Origin: Bacteroidetes bacterium UBA5697
GTDB taxonomy: Bacteria; Bacteroidota; Bacteroidia; B-17B0; Aurantibacillaceae
DNA: 64,000 bases
Direction of reading: 5' to 3'
Assembly: GCA_002420145.1 (NCBI GenBank)
Contig: DIHL01000023.1
Coordinates: forward strand, 1 to 64,000
In this document: positions 1 through 9,193 of the stretch, piece after piece
Position numbering within the stretch: the stretch's first letter is position 1
How the letters are laid out: each line of letters starts with the position of its first letter
Notes under the pieces: generated by a model
What the model saw: only the letters and a program-made list of their open reading frames with translations
Told to the model about the DNA's origin: nothing
The model's database searches: none
Translations under genes and position numbers: made by a program

Positions 1-717
1 CCCTCCAAAAGAAGAGCCGCCGCCGCTTCCACCGCCAAATCCACCAAAAGAAGATCTGCCACCGTAATACGTCATGCCGCTACCACCACCACCTTTGGGT
101 GATTTAATCATGATAAATACAATAATAATCACAATAATCAGGAACAGAATTGGGTGCTCACTAATCCAGTTTTTTAAATCAACTTTTTTTGGATTTGTTT
201 TTTCATTATATTCTCCTTTAGCCGCCTGCATTAATGCCTGGCAACCAGCTTCTAATCCCTTAAAAAACTCTTGCTTTTGAAAGTAGGGAACAATTTGATT
301 CTCTCTAATATGTTTGGTTTGTATATCTGTAATGGCTCCTTCTAAACCATAACCAACAGAAATAAAAATCCTTCTGTCGCCCGAATTACCTGTAGGTTTA
401 ATTAAAACAACAACACCATTATTTTTATCTTTTTGCCCAACACCCCATTTATTAAGTATTTCAACTGCAAAAGAGGCATCATCCATGCCATTTAAATCAT
501 CAACAATTACAATACAAATTTGATTAGAGGTCTCTAAACTAAAATTTTGTAATTGTTGTTCAAGCTGTTGTTCTTCTTGAGTGGAAATAAAATTTGGAAA
601 CTCTTTAGATAAATTGTTTACTAATCTTGCAGGACTAGGCCTATCGGGAACTTGCGAAAAAGATAATGAAGCAAAAAAGCTAACAAAAAAGGTAAGTATC
701 CAAGCTGTTTTTTTCAA
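1..717 (-). CDS. TPM-domain membrane protein with Gly-rich tail (partial, 3' end off window)
   Basis: The gene runs off the left edge, so its C-terminus is missing; 239 codons are visible. It starts with TTG (717-715), directly after the TAG stop of the next gene, and the reading frame is open to base 1. Seen: signal peptide (about residues 1-21, ending FSQ), a TPM domain (about 30-170, with the VGYGLEG stretch at 121-127), one membrane segment (about 189-204), then a Gly/Ser-rich tail typical of YgcG-like proteins. Known: TPM proteins are envelope proteins, some linked to photosystem repair or phosphatase activity, mostly uncharacterised in Bacteroidota. The position downstream of a second TPM gene and lemA suggests one operon. 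A particular enzymatic role cannot be assigned. Confidence 0.85.
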   Translation of the reverse strand, partial: MKKTAWILTFFVSFFASLSFSQVPDRPSPARLVNNLSKEFPNFISTQEEQQLEQQLQNFSLETSNQICIVIVDDLNGMDDASFAVEILNKWGVGQKDKNNGVVVLIKPTGNSGDRRIFISVGYGLEGAITDIQTKHIRENQIVPYFQKQEFFKGLEAGCQALMQAAKGEYNEKTNPKKVDLKNWISEHPILFLIIVIIIVFIMIKSPKGGGGSGMTYYGGRSSFGGFGGGSGGGSSFGG

Positions 718-1152
718 CTAGTAAGAAATTTCGTTAGACAGTTCATTTTTATCATCAGTTTCAATAGGAAAGTGCAATTTTAGTTTTTCACCGCACATTT
801 CTACTGATTTTTCAAGACCCGTCATTAAATCATTTTGTTTAAAATAACTAATAGCGCAATCGGTAATGCTTTTCCAAAACTCATCAGATACTTTTCGATG
901 AATTCCTTCATCCCCCCATACAGCAAAAGCTTTAGAATCTATTGCTAAAAAAAACAAAATGGCATTTCTGTCTTTTGTTTCATGCATTTTTAGTTCTTCA
1001 AACTTTTTTTTGCAAGCCTCTATAACATCTCCAGTACATATTTTTTCAATATGCACACGAATCTCTCCCGAAGTTTTTAATTCGGCCATTTGAATGGCTT
1101 TTATTAAACGAGCTTCGTCAGACTTTGATACAAGAGGTTTTTTAGAAAACAT
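718..1152 (-). CDS. Short TPM-domain protein
   Basis: A 144-residue protein without signal peptide or obvious membrane helix. The region around residues 10-130 reads as a compact TPM domain: a SGEIRVHIE strand, then FLAIDSKAFAVWGDEGIH, the usual place of the conserved Gly-Asp-Gly loop, then a C-terminal helical part. It lies 12 bases after lemA and its TAG stop touches the TTG start of the larger TPM gene, so the three genes are very probably one transcript. Known: LemA plus TPM pairs occur widely in Bacteroidota but their function is unsettled. The family call is good; the function is unknown. Confidence 0.82.
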   Translation of the reverse strand: MFSKKPLVSKSDEARLIKAIQMAELKTSGEIRVHIEKICTGDVIEACKKKFEELKMHETKDRNAILFFLAIDSKAFAVWGDEGIHRKVSDEFWKSITDCAISYFKQNDLMTGLEKSVEMCGEKLKLHFPIETDDKNELSNEISY

Positions 1153-1164
1153 ATACGCGGAGGA

Positions 1165-1719
1165 TTAAAACTCAACTTTTGGAGCATTTTCAGATCCTGC
1201 AGACTCTTTAAAGGCTGATTTTTTAGGGAATGTTTCGCTATTTAAAAACATGCTATTAAAAAAGCCACGAATATGAGAATTGTACTCTTTTACAGCGCCA
1301 TTGTAATTTTGACGCGCAACTGCAATTCTGTTTTCTGTTCCTTCTAATTGAGTTTGAAGATCGCTAAAGTTTTGAGTGGAACGAATTTGTGGATAAGCTT
1401 CAAACGCTAAGTTGATGGCTGTATTGATTTTTTTGCCCATTAAATCCATATCTTCAGGTGTTTTTGCATTAACAATACCTGCACGCGCTTCAGTTACTTG
1501 AGTTAAAATCCCTTTTTCGTTTGCAGCAGCTCCTTTAACAGTTGCTACTAATTGAGGAATTAAATCTGCTCTACGTTGGTAAGTTGCACCTACATCCCCC
1601 CATTTCTCATCTACATTTTCTTGTAAATTTACAGCAGTGTTATATGAACTTCTGTACATCATAAATACAATAAGAGCTAATCCAGCGATAACTCCTAAAA
1701 CAATTAATCCTTTTTTCAT
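1165..1719 (-). CDS. lemA: LemA family protein
   Basis: At 184 residues it has the usual length of the family. Seen: an N-terminal membrane segment (about 4-21), then a largely helical domain with the LemA signature order: VDEKWGDVGATYQRRADLIP (about 37-56), LVATVKGAAANEKGIL, EARAG, then the AYPQIRSTQNF and LEGTENRIAVARQNYN stretches. LemA proteins are membrane-anchored four-helix proteins facing outside or the periplasm; their biochemical role is unclear. It is the first gene of a lemA-TPM-TPM operon, preceded by a TAnnTTTG-type promoter box. Confidence 0.93.
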   Translation of the reverse strand: MKKGLIVLGVIAGLALIVFMMYRSSYNTAVNLQENVDEKWGDVGATYQRRADLIPQLVATVKGAAANEKGILTQVTEARAGIVNAKTPEDMDLMGKKINTAINLAFEAYPQIRSTQNFSDLQTQLEGTENRIAVARQNYNGAVKEYNSHIRGFFNSMFLNSETFPKKSAFKESAGSENAPKVEF

Positions 1720-1740
1720 TATAGTTTATTTTTTGAATTA

Positions 1741-1775
1741 CAAATTTACAGTTAATTTAAACTGTCTTTAACAAA
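1741..1775 (-). promoter_or_regulatory. Putative Bacteroidota promoter of the lemA operon
   Basis: On the minus strand TAAATTTG (1748-1741) matches the Bacteroidota -7 box TAnnTTTG, with a TTTG (1775-1772) upstream as a possible -33 box. The spacer is 23 bases, a little longer than usual, so only the -7 box is convincing. Confidence 0.4.
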
Positions 1776-1916
1776 AATAGGTTAAAAACACTTAAAATCA
1801 ACATTAATCATTAAACATTATCTTGCTTAGAACTTAAAATAATAATGTGTTTTGCGCGTTTATTGGCTTAGGGTATATCTAACTGTAAAAATAATTACCT
1901 TAGAAGCTGCTATTTT

Positions 1917-3653
1917 TTGAAAAACAAAACAACATATTTTATCTGCTTTATTTTGCTAATGGTTTTAAAAACAGTAGCACAAGAACCCCATTACTTAACT
2001 ATTGTAAATACAGATAGCGCGTCTATTTTTAAGAAAGTAAATTACAAAAAACAGTTCAACAATAGAGATTTAATTTATAAGGAAATAAACAAGATTTATG
2101 TTTCACTAATTAACGAAGGGTTTATTTCGGCTAGTGTGGATAGCATTAAAAATGATAGCCTTAATTATAAATCATATATCAGCGCAGGAAAAAAATACAC
2201 ATGGGTAAAATTAAGGTATGATAAAAAAGACCAAGCGGTTATTAGTAAATTAGGCTATGGTGAACGTTTTTTTTCAAACAGATCATTTAATTTTTCTGAA
2301 CTATCAAAGTTCATGGAAAAAATAATTACGTATTATGAAAATAACGGGTATCCATTTGCTTTAGCAAAATTAGATAGTTTACAGTTTGATAATTCCTCGG
2401 TGCAAGCCAAGTTGTTAGTTGAGAGAAATGTGTTTATTAAGTTAGATAGTTTGGTGACAGAGGGAACAGGAAAAGTAAGCCAAAAATTTTTGTTGAGGTA
2501 TTTGGGGATAAAACATGGAATGCCATACAATCTTCAGACTTTTTCGTTAGTGTCAAAAAAGATAAGACAACTACCTTTTGTTACCGAAAAAAAGGCTCCA
2601 ATTATGCAATTGACCGATAAACAAAATAAATTGTTTTTGTTTTTGGAGAAAAAAAACGCCTCACAATTTGATGGTATAGTTGGTATTTTGCCTGGCGACA
2701 ATGGTAAAACTGTATTTACAGGAGATTTAAAAATCAAACTCGTTAATTCTATTTTGAAAAGTGGAGAAACCTTTGATATCAATTGGAGAAGATTACAAAC
2801 ACAAACACAGGATTTAAAGGCGAGTATAATTTATCCATATATCGCAGGGCTTCCTGTGGGAGCAGATTATAACATTAAGATTTACAAAAAAGACACTACT
2901 TTTTTAGATGTCAATAATGCCTTAGGATTGAACTATTATTTTAGTGGCCTAAACTTTATAAAGGTTTTTTATAAGCAACGAAATGCCAATTTAATTTCTA
3001 CATCTGGATTATCTACAATTACCGTTTTGCCCGAATATGCTGATGTGAATACCAAAGCGTACGGGTTAGGATTATTTTTCGAAAATTTTGATTATAGATT
3101 TAATCCTAAAAAAGGAATAGGCGTTAATTTACAAGGTTCGGTAGGAAGCAGAGAAATACGAAAAAACCCTAAGGTAAATGATTTAGCATATTCAAATATT
3201 ACATTAAAAACGTCTCAATATCAATTAGAAGGTTCGGCAGTAGGGTTTATCAATATTTTCAAAAATCATGTAGTTAAGCTATCATCGCAGTTTGGAAGTG
3301 TATTTGGAAACACCATTTACAAAAACGAATTATTTAGAATAGGAGGATTGAGAACCTTGAGAGGTTTTGATGAAGAAAGCATTTATGCATCAACGTATGT
3401 GATTCCAACTCTTGAATATCGATTTTTATTTGAAAAAAACTCCAACTTATTTATTTTTGGCGAAGGAGCTTGGTATGAAAACAGCAACGTGTCAGGATAC
3501 ACCAACGATACGCCAATAAGTGTTGGGGCTGGGATAAATTTTGAAACTAAAGCGGGCATTTTTAATTTAAGCTACGCCATTGGTAAACAATATGGCAATA
3601 GTTTTGACTTGAGAATTGGGAAAATTCACGCTGGTTTAACGGCATTATTTTAG
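1917..3653 (+). CDS. Omp85/BamA-TamA-type outer-membrane protein
   Basis: 578 residues with a TTG start (no better ATG) and a signal peptide (about 1-21, ending TVAQ). Residues about 25-270 look like POTRA-type repeats, including a helix-strand unit around YYENNGYPFALAKLDSLQF. Residues about 290-578 form a predicted beta-barrel of the surface-antigen D15 type; the conserved barrel-loop motif LRGF is present (RGF 482-484). The protein ends in Phe, as barrel proteins do. It is shorter than BamA (about 800 residues), so it fits a TamA-like or other Omp85 paralogue rather than the essential BamA. The role is insertion or translocation of outer-membrane proteins or lipids by analogy; substrate unknown. 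Confidence 0.8.
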   Translation: MKNKTTYFICFILLMVLKTVAQEPHYLTIVNTDSASIFKKVNYKKQFNNRDLIYKEINKIYVSLINEGFISASVDSIKNDSLNYKSYISAGKKYTWVKLRYDKKDQAVISKLGYGERFFSNRSFNFSELSKFMEKIITYYENNGYPFALAKLDSLQFDNSSVQAKLLVERNVFIKLDSLVTEGTGKVSQKFLLRYLGIKHGMPYNLQTFSLVSKKIRQLPFVTEKKAPIMQLTDKQNKLFLFLEKKNASQFDGIVGILPGDNGKTVFTGDLKIKLVNSILKSGETFDINWRRLQTQTQDLKASIIYPYIAGLPVGADYNIKIYKKDTTFLDVNNALGLNYYFSGLNFIKVFYKQRNANLISTSGLSTITVLPEYADVNTKAYGLGLFFENFDYRFNPKKGIGVNLQGSVGSREIRKNPKVNDLAYSNITLKTSQYQLEGSAVGFINIFKNHVVKLSSQFGSVFGNTIYKNELFRIGGLRTLRGFDEESIYASTYVIPTLEYRFLFEKNSNLFIFGEGAWYENSNVSGYTNDTPISVGAGINFETKAGIFNLSYAIGKQYGNSFDLRIGKIHAGLTALF

Positions 3654-3706
3654 ATAAAAAGCTGTTTTTTGTCTCTTTTTTTAGTTAAACTTGTCTTGAT
3701 AATTAA

Positions 3707-6700
3707 GTGAAGACATTTTACTACATCATATTAGCATTAATTTTAAATGCGTCAGTAGGTTTTTCTCAAAAAATGAACCTACAAAAATTTTCCGTTAAAG
3801 AAGGTTTAATACAATCCACTGTTAAGCAAATTGAGCAAGACGATTATGGAAACTTGTGGCTAGCTACAAATTATGGACTATCAAAATTCAACGGAAAAAC
3901 ATTTGATAATTTTACAACTACTAATGGATTGCCCTCAAATGAAATTTCGAGTTTGTTATTTACAAACGAGGTACTTTTTATTGGAACCAAAAAAGGCTTC
4001 TGTTCTTATTCAGGAAATAAAGTAGAAACCAACCCCATTTATCAAAAAATTAGTGGTAATGTTAAAAAGATTCTAGAGAGCAAAGGCATATTACATATTA
4101 TTACATCAAAAGGCTATTATTTATTGGATATTACCAAACAAAACTACACGGTTGACTCTATTGCAATCCCCAACATTATTTCGCAAGGACCAACCGATGC
4201 AGCGTTTGATGAAAACGGAAATATTTGGATTTCTACAAATAGACAAGGATTGTTTTTTATAGAAAAAACTATTTCTACTAAAATTCCAAAATTTGTTTTA
4301 ATTCAAAATTCAGTGGCTTCAACTACTATTAATAAGAAACTAGTTCGTATAGCAAATTTTAATTCAGAAAATTTATTTAAAGGAGAATCTATTTATTCTA
4401 TTGAATTTGACAAAAACAATAATTTGCTAGTAAGTGATTGGGGCAATGGGTTAGCAGAAATCAAATTCGACTTTATTAATAACACAGGGTTTAATGCAAA
4501 TTATTTTGCGTTTGATTCTATAATACCAGGAGTAGATATGATACATCGATTTGTTAACATACAAAAAGATGAAGAGGGCAATATTTATTTAGCTACCGAC
4601 GGCTTTGGTTTTTTGAAAGTATCAATAGATAAAAACACGAACGAAAATGATTATTCAAAAACAAATATTAGTTGGTTAAGTAATGGACAAGGTTTTTTTG
4701 GAAGTAATCCTTTATGTTTTAAACAAGATAAATTTCAAAATTTATGGGTAGGTACTTTGTATGATGGGTTAGTTGCTGTTAATAATAAGAGCTCTTTGAG
4801 CTACAATCAAAAATCTGGTTTAGAAGAAGAAAAAATAATTAGCATTTATAAATCATCGGATAGCTGTATTTGGTCTGGAACATATGGAGGAGGAGCTTTT
4901 AGATTTAAGAATAAAAAATTTACCCGTTGTTTTTGGGAACAAGGAATAAGTGAATCGATTATCAAAAGCATCGTAGAAGATTCGCATGGAAATATTTTAT
5001 TAGGAACGTCTGGCGGCGGTGTAAGTATTATTTCGAAAGAAAACACACAAAAACAATTACAGGTCAGCAAAGTAATTTCCGAACTTAATAATTTGTCTTC
5101 TAATTATGTATCTTATTTATATCGAGCTTCTAATGGAGCAATTTGGGTTGGATATCAATCTAGTTCAAAAATCGACAGGATTATTTTAAATAAAGATTTT
5201 TCTTTTACTATTACCTCATTTCCAATAACCAATCTATCTAATTTTAATGTTTCGTGTTTATTAGAAGACGATAATCAAAACATTTGGATTACATCTAACG
5301 AAGGCGTTTGGAAGTTAACTCCAAAAACAGGATACGTTGATAATGAGTTTACAATATTCAAAAACATTCAAACCATTGCTAAAGATTGGAATGGAAATAT
5401 GTGGCTTGGGAGTTCAGATGTAGGAGCAATTATTTTAAAAAATAAATTAAGAGTTAGTTATTTTGCTAATGGTCAAGCAAACAGTTTCGAAAAAATAGCA
5501 ACTAAGGATGGAATTAGTAGTAATTGTATTAACACCATTTTAATAAATAATGATGCTGTTTGGTTTATTTCAAACAACGGAATTAATGAGTTAAAAATAG
5601 ATGCTTACTTAAATAAAATTAAAGAAATCAAGGGATACAATAAAGGTCAAGGATTTGCATCATACGATAATAAGCCTAATACCTCTGTGTTTGATGACAA
5701 TATGTTTATCTGGATTGGTTCAGTGGATGGTTTAACACAATACCAAAACATTAATGAAGGTGATAAAAATATAGAACAAACACATGCAGCCGTTTTTATT
5801 AATAATATTTTAATTGAAAATAAAATCATTGATTGGACAGATGCTTCCTTGTTTTCATCAGGAGATTATTCATCTATAAGTTTTGATGGATTTTATAATT
5901 GGTATAAAATGCCAAAAGATTTAAAATTAGATTATACCCATAACAGTATTCAGTTTATTTTAAATACCGATAATATTGCTGAGCAAAAGCACATGAATTA
6001 CAGCTATAAATTAATTGGGTATGATAAAGATTGGATTCAGTTGTTTAGCTCCAACGAAATAACTTACCGTAATTTGCCAGATGGTGATTATAGCTTAGTG
6101 ATTAAAGCTTCATTAAGTAATGATTTTTCTTCAGCCAAAGAATACACGTACCATTTTAGTGTAACTCCTCCTTTTTGGAAAACAACAATGTTTTATGTGT
6201 TCATGTTTTTAGTTTCAGCAACGTTATTATATTTCTTTGTAATCAACAGAGAGAAACGACTTAAGCGTGAAAAATTAAAACTAGAATTAGAAGTTAAAGC
6301 ACGTACTTCTGAGATTGAAAATAAAAAGAAAGAAATTGAATTACAAAATGTATTAATTCAAGGTATTAATAATGACTTAACAGATAGTATTAAATATGCT
6401 AAACGTATACAACAAACTATTTTACCAAATATTAAAATATTGAAAAACTATTTTTCTGATAGTTTTGTGTTTTATAAACCGCGTAATATTGTTAGTGGAG
6501 ATTATTATTGGATAAAAGAATTAAATGGATTGGTTTATGTAGCTGTGGTTGACTGCACAGGACACGGAGTCCCTGGAGCGTTTATGTCCCTCATTTCTAG
6601 TAGCATCTTAAATGAATCGATAGACGAAAACATAAGTCATTATAGCCCAGCAAAAATGTTAGAGTTTTTGCGAAGAGAAATAAATATCAGATTAAGTCAA

Positions 6701-7126
6701 AACACTTCAGATCAAATTAATGATGGATTAGATATTTCTTTAATCTGTTATAATAAAGACAAAAGCACCATTGAATATGTAAATGCTAACAGACCTTTGT
6801 ATATTATTTCAAACGATGAGTTAATTACATTAACATCAGAAAATGTAAATATTGGTGGTTATGCTGATTTTGATAGTGTTATCCCAACCAAAACAATATC
6901 TATTAAAAAAGGTGATTTATTGTTTTTGTTTACAGATGGAATTACCGATCAGTTTGGAGGAGATAGAAATAAAAAGTATAACCCAGCCCGTTTACGTCAG
7001 TTTTTATTAATGAACAATCACCTGGCTCTTCCTGAATTGAAAGAAAGATTAGTGAAAGAAATTGCAGAATGGCAAGGTTCGTACGAACAAACAGATGATA
7101 TTTTACTAATAGGATTAAAAGTATAA
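3707..7126 (+). CDS. Reg_prop/Y_Y_Y sensor with PP2C (SpoIIE-type) phosphatase output
   Basis: 1139 residues, GTG start, signal peptide 1-20 (ending GFSQ). The periplasmic part (about 25-690) holds two-component-regulator propeller repeats of the NLWLATNYGLSKFNG and NIWISTNRQGLFF kind. A Y_Y_Y domain follows (about 735-815; ending YHFSVTPPFW), then one membrane helix (about 823-845), a charged coiled coil (about 846-890), and a PP2C/SpoIIE phosphatase domain (about 890-1138) with DCTGHG at about 948, FTDGITD, and the terminal TDDILL acidic motif. Known: propeller/Y_Y_Y parts usually feed histidine kinases; here the output is a Ser/Thr phosphatase, which in other systems acts on anti-anti-sigma factors. 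No such partner lies nearby. Signal and target are unknown. Confidence 0.9.
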   Translation: MKTFYYIILALILNASVGFSQKMNLQKFSVKEGLIQSTVKQIEQDDYGNLWLATNYGLSKFNGKTFDNFTTTNGLPSNEISSLLFTNEVLFIGTKKGFCSYSGNKVETNPIYQKISGNVKKILESKGILHIITSKGYYLLDITKQNYTVDSIAIPNIISQGPTDAAFDENGNIWISTNRQGLFFIEKTISTKIPKFVLIQNSVASTTINKKLVRIANFNSENLFKGESIYSIEFDKNNNLLVSDWGNGLAEIKFDFINNTGFNANYFAFDSIIPGVDMIHRFVNIQKDEEGNIYLATDGFGFLKVSIDKNTNENDYSKTNISWLSNGQGFFGSNPLCFKQDKFQNLWVGTLYDGLVAVNNKSSLSYNQKSGLEEEKIISIYKSSDSCIWSGTYGGGAFRFKNKKFTRCFWEQGISESIIKSIVEDSHGNILLGTSGGGVSIISKENTQKQLQVSKVISELNNLSSNYVSYLYRASNGAIWVGYQSSSKIDRIILNKDFSFTITSFPITNLSNFNVSCLLEDDNQNIWITSNEGVWKLTPKTGYVDNEFTIFKNIQTIAKDWNGNMWLGSSDVGAIILKNKLRVSYFANGQANSFEKIATKDGISSNCINTILINNDAVWFISNNGINELKIDAYLNKIKEIKGYNKGQGFASYDNKPNTSVFDDNMFIWIGSVDGLTQYQNINEGDKNIEQTHAAVFINNILIENKIIDWTDASLFSSGDYSSISFDGFYNWYKMPKDLKLDYTHNSIQFILNTDNIAEQKHMNYSYKLIGYDKDWIQLFSSNEITYRNLPDGDYSLVIKASLSNDFSSAKEYTYHFSVTPPFWKTTMFYVFMFLVSATLLYFFVINREKRLKREKLKLELEVKARTSEIENKKKEIELQNVLIQGINNDLTDSIKYAKRIQQTILPNIKILKNYFSDSFVFYKPRNIVSGDYYWIKELNGLVYVAVVDCTGHGVPGAFMSLISSSILNESIDENISHYSPAKMLEFLRREINIRLSQNTSDQINDGLDISLICYNKDKSTIEYVNANRPLYIISNDELITLTSENVNIGGYADFDSVIPTKTISIKKGDLLFLFTDGITDQFGGDRNKKYNPARLRQFLLMNNHLALPELKERLVKEIAEWQGSYEQTDDILLIGLKV

Positions 7127-7149
7127 CTCTTTTTTATTACATTTAATAT

Positions 7150-9189
7150 GTGATAAATTTTAAATCAATTCCCTTTTTTAAAATTTTATTTCCCTATTGC
7201 GTAGGGATTTTTTTCGCATTACAAATTGGTGTTTTTTCAAACATTCATCTTTTAAGTTTAGGTTCCTTTGCATTATTAATTGTTGCTTTTTTATTCCAAA
7301 AATTTTATAAACCTGTTCTGTTTTTCAAAAAGACTTTATATATAATTTCTGCAAATGTTTTTTTGTTTATACTGGCATTTGAATCTTGCTTCTTATATAA
7401 TGATAAAAACTGTCCAAATCATTATTCTCATTACATAACACCTCACTCACAATCTTTTATTGCAACTATTGATGAGGTTCCTATTATTTCGGATAAATTT
7501 ATCAAGCTTTTGGTTAAAGTAAATGTAATTGAATCTGAAAACACATGGCACTATGCAGAAGGCAGAACGCTTGTTTATGTAAAACAAGATTCAACACTTC
7601 ACTTAAATGTAGGCAATAAATTATATATCAATTCCAAATTCAGTTATTTAAACAAACCTAAAAACCCTAATGAATTTAATTACAAAACATTTTTAGAAAG
7701 CAAAAACATATTTCATACCGTGTTTGCGGAAAGTAAAAACATTAACACTATTTCAAATAACAACAACTTTTATTTTTCCCAAATAGGCATATATATTAAA
7801 TCTCAATTGATTTCTATACTTCGTGATAGTGAATTGTCTCAAGAAGCGTTTTCTATTTGTTCGGCTTTATTAGTTGGTTATGATGATGAAATTGATACGG
7901 AGGTGATGCAAAGTTTTTCTCATTCGGGAACGTTGCATATTTTGTCTGTCTCAGGTATGCATACAGGAGTACTATATGCTGTTTTAATTTTTTTATTTAC
8001 TCTAATAGACAAATACGATAAGTACAAGAAAACAAAGTTTGCTTTTGTGATGCTTGGCTTGTGTTTATTTGTTTTAGTCACAGGACTATCTCCATCTATA
8101 TTAAGAGCGGCTTTGATGTTGAGTTTAGTGTTAGTTGGAAAAACGTTTTACAAGCATGGGAATTCTTATAATACACTTTTATTATCAGCATTTTTGTTGT
8201 TACTCTATAATCCGTATTTAATTAAAGACGTTGGTTTTTTATTAAGTTATTGTGCAGTTTTTGGAATCATGTATTTATATCCTATTCTTCAAAAATTTTA
8301 TGTTTTCGAGAATAAGATCCTTCAAACAACATGGTCGGGAGTTTTAATGTCGGTTTCGGCCACTGTATTTACCTTACCTATTTCGTTATATTTTTTTCAT
8401 CAGTTTCCAATATGGTTTGTGTTTTCCAATATGATTATCATACCGATTAGTTTTTTGATAATGGGAGCAGCGGCTTTGTTTTTAGTGTTTTATAAAGTGG
8501 CTTTTATTAATAGTGTGTTGGTTTATATCATTAACCTTTCAACCGGTATTATGTTGTGGTTTGCTCAATTAACTGATAATCCAAATTTTGGATTTATTGA
8601 TTTTATTTCTTTTTCAAAAACAGATTTTTGTTTTATCACTAGTATAATTATTCTATGTTTAATGATATTATCAACCAAAAGCTATAAGCAAGTATTAGCA
8701 TTATGTTTATTATTTATTTCGTGGCTTTCTTTTTCGATTGTTAATAGTTACAATGACTCAAAACAAAAAGAGTTAATGGTATTTTATATAAAACACCAAT
8801 CGGTTTTTGCTTTGCGAGTTGGTCATAGTGTTTATGGAAAATTTAACACGCTTCAACAGAAAGATTTTGAAAGATATGTAAAGCCTTATTTATTAAATCA
8901 CACTGATTTGAAAATGGTAAATGTTGATACAGATGCTTTTAAGGTAGATTCAACAGTAATTTTAAAACCCAGTTCGTACTCTAATATAGAGCAACTAAAA
9001 CCAAACTATGTTTTAGTTAGCAACGATGTTCCAATAGAACTCACAACTAATTATAAAACTAAGCCTGTTATTATTGCCGATTGCAGTAACAGTTATAAAT
9101 TTGTAAAGAAATTAAAGAAGCAATGCGCTCAATTAGACATTCCGTTTTATTCGGTAAAAGAAAGCGGCGCATTTCGTGTAAATTTATAA
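7150..9189 (+). CDS. comEC: ComEC/Rec2-family DNA-uptake channel
   Basis: 679 residues with GTG start (an overlapping ATG is followed at once by TGA). Seen: three N-terminal membrane segments, a DUF4131/OB-like soluble part (about 90-200), then the Competence domain with many helices, including the family motif LHILSVSGMHTG (about 257-268) and LVTGLSPSILRAALM. The last 160 residues are soluble but show no HxHxDH zinc site of the beta-lactamase-like domain found in longer ComEC proteins. Known: ComEC forms the inner-membrane channel for single-stranded DNA in transformation. It follows the sensor gene by 23 bases and precedes the Smr-domain gene by 4 bases. Confidence 0.88.
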   Translation: MINFKSIPFFKILFPYCVGIFFALQIGVFSNIHLLSLGSFALLIVAFLFQKFYKPVLFFKKTLYIISANVFLFILAFESCFLYNDKNCPNHYSHYITPHSQSFIATIDEVPIISDKFIKLLVKVNVIESENTWHYAEGRTLVYVKQDSTLHLNVGNKLYINSKFSYLNKPKNPNEFNYKTFLESKNIFHTVFAESKNINTISNNNNFYFSQIGIYIKSQLISILRDSELSQEAFSICSALLVGYDDEIDTEVMQSFSHSGTLHILSVSGMHTGVLYAVLIFLFTLIDKYDKYKKTKFAFVMLGLCLFVLVTGLSPSILRAALMLSLVLVGKTFYKHGNSYNTLLLSAFLLLLYNPYLIKDVGFLLSYCAVFGIMYLYPILQKFYVFENKILQTTWSGVLMSVSATVFTLPISLYFFHQFPIWFVFSNMIIIPISFLIMGAAALFLVFYKVAFINSVLVYIINLSTGIMLWFAQLTDNPNFGFIDFISFSKTDFCFITSIIILCLMILSTKSYKQVLALCLLFISWLSFSIVNSYNDSKQKELMVFYIKHQSVFALRVGHSVYGKFNTLQQKDFERYVKPYLLNHTDLKMVNVDTDAFKVDSTVILKPSSYSNIEQLKPNYVLVSNDVPIELTTNYKTKPVIIADCSNSYKFVKKLKKQCAQLDIPFYSVKESGAFRVNL

Positions 9190-9193
9190 TATT

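Noticed and set aside
74..280. Plus-strand ORF of 68 codons at the left end
   Set aside because: It is antisense to the TPM gene, which has a continuous frame, signal peptide and membrane helix on the minus strand.
7150..9189. ComEC seen as truncated because it lacks the zinc-binding C-terminal motif
   Set aside because: The frame is intact and the length of about 680 residues is common for Bacteroidota ComEC proteins; no frame shift or remnant follows.
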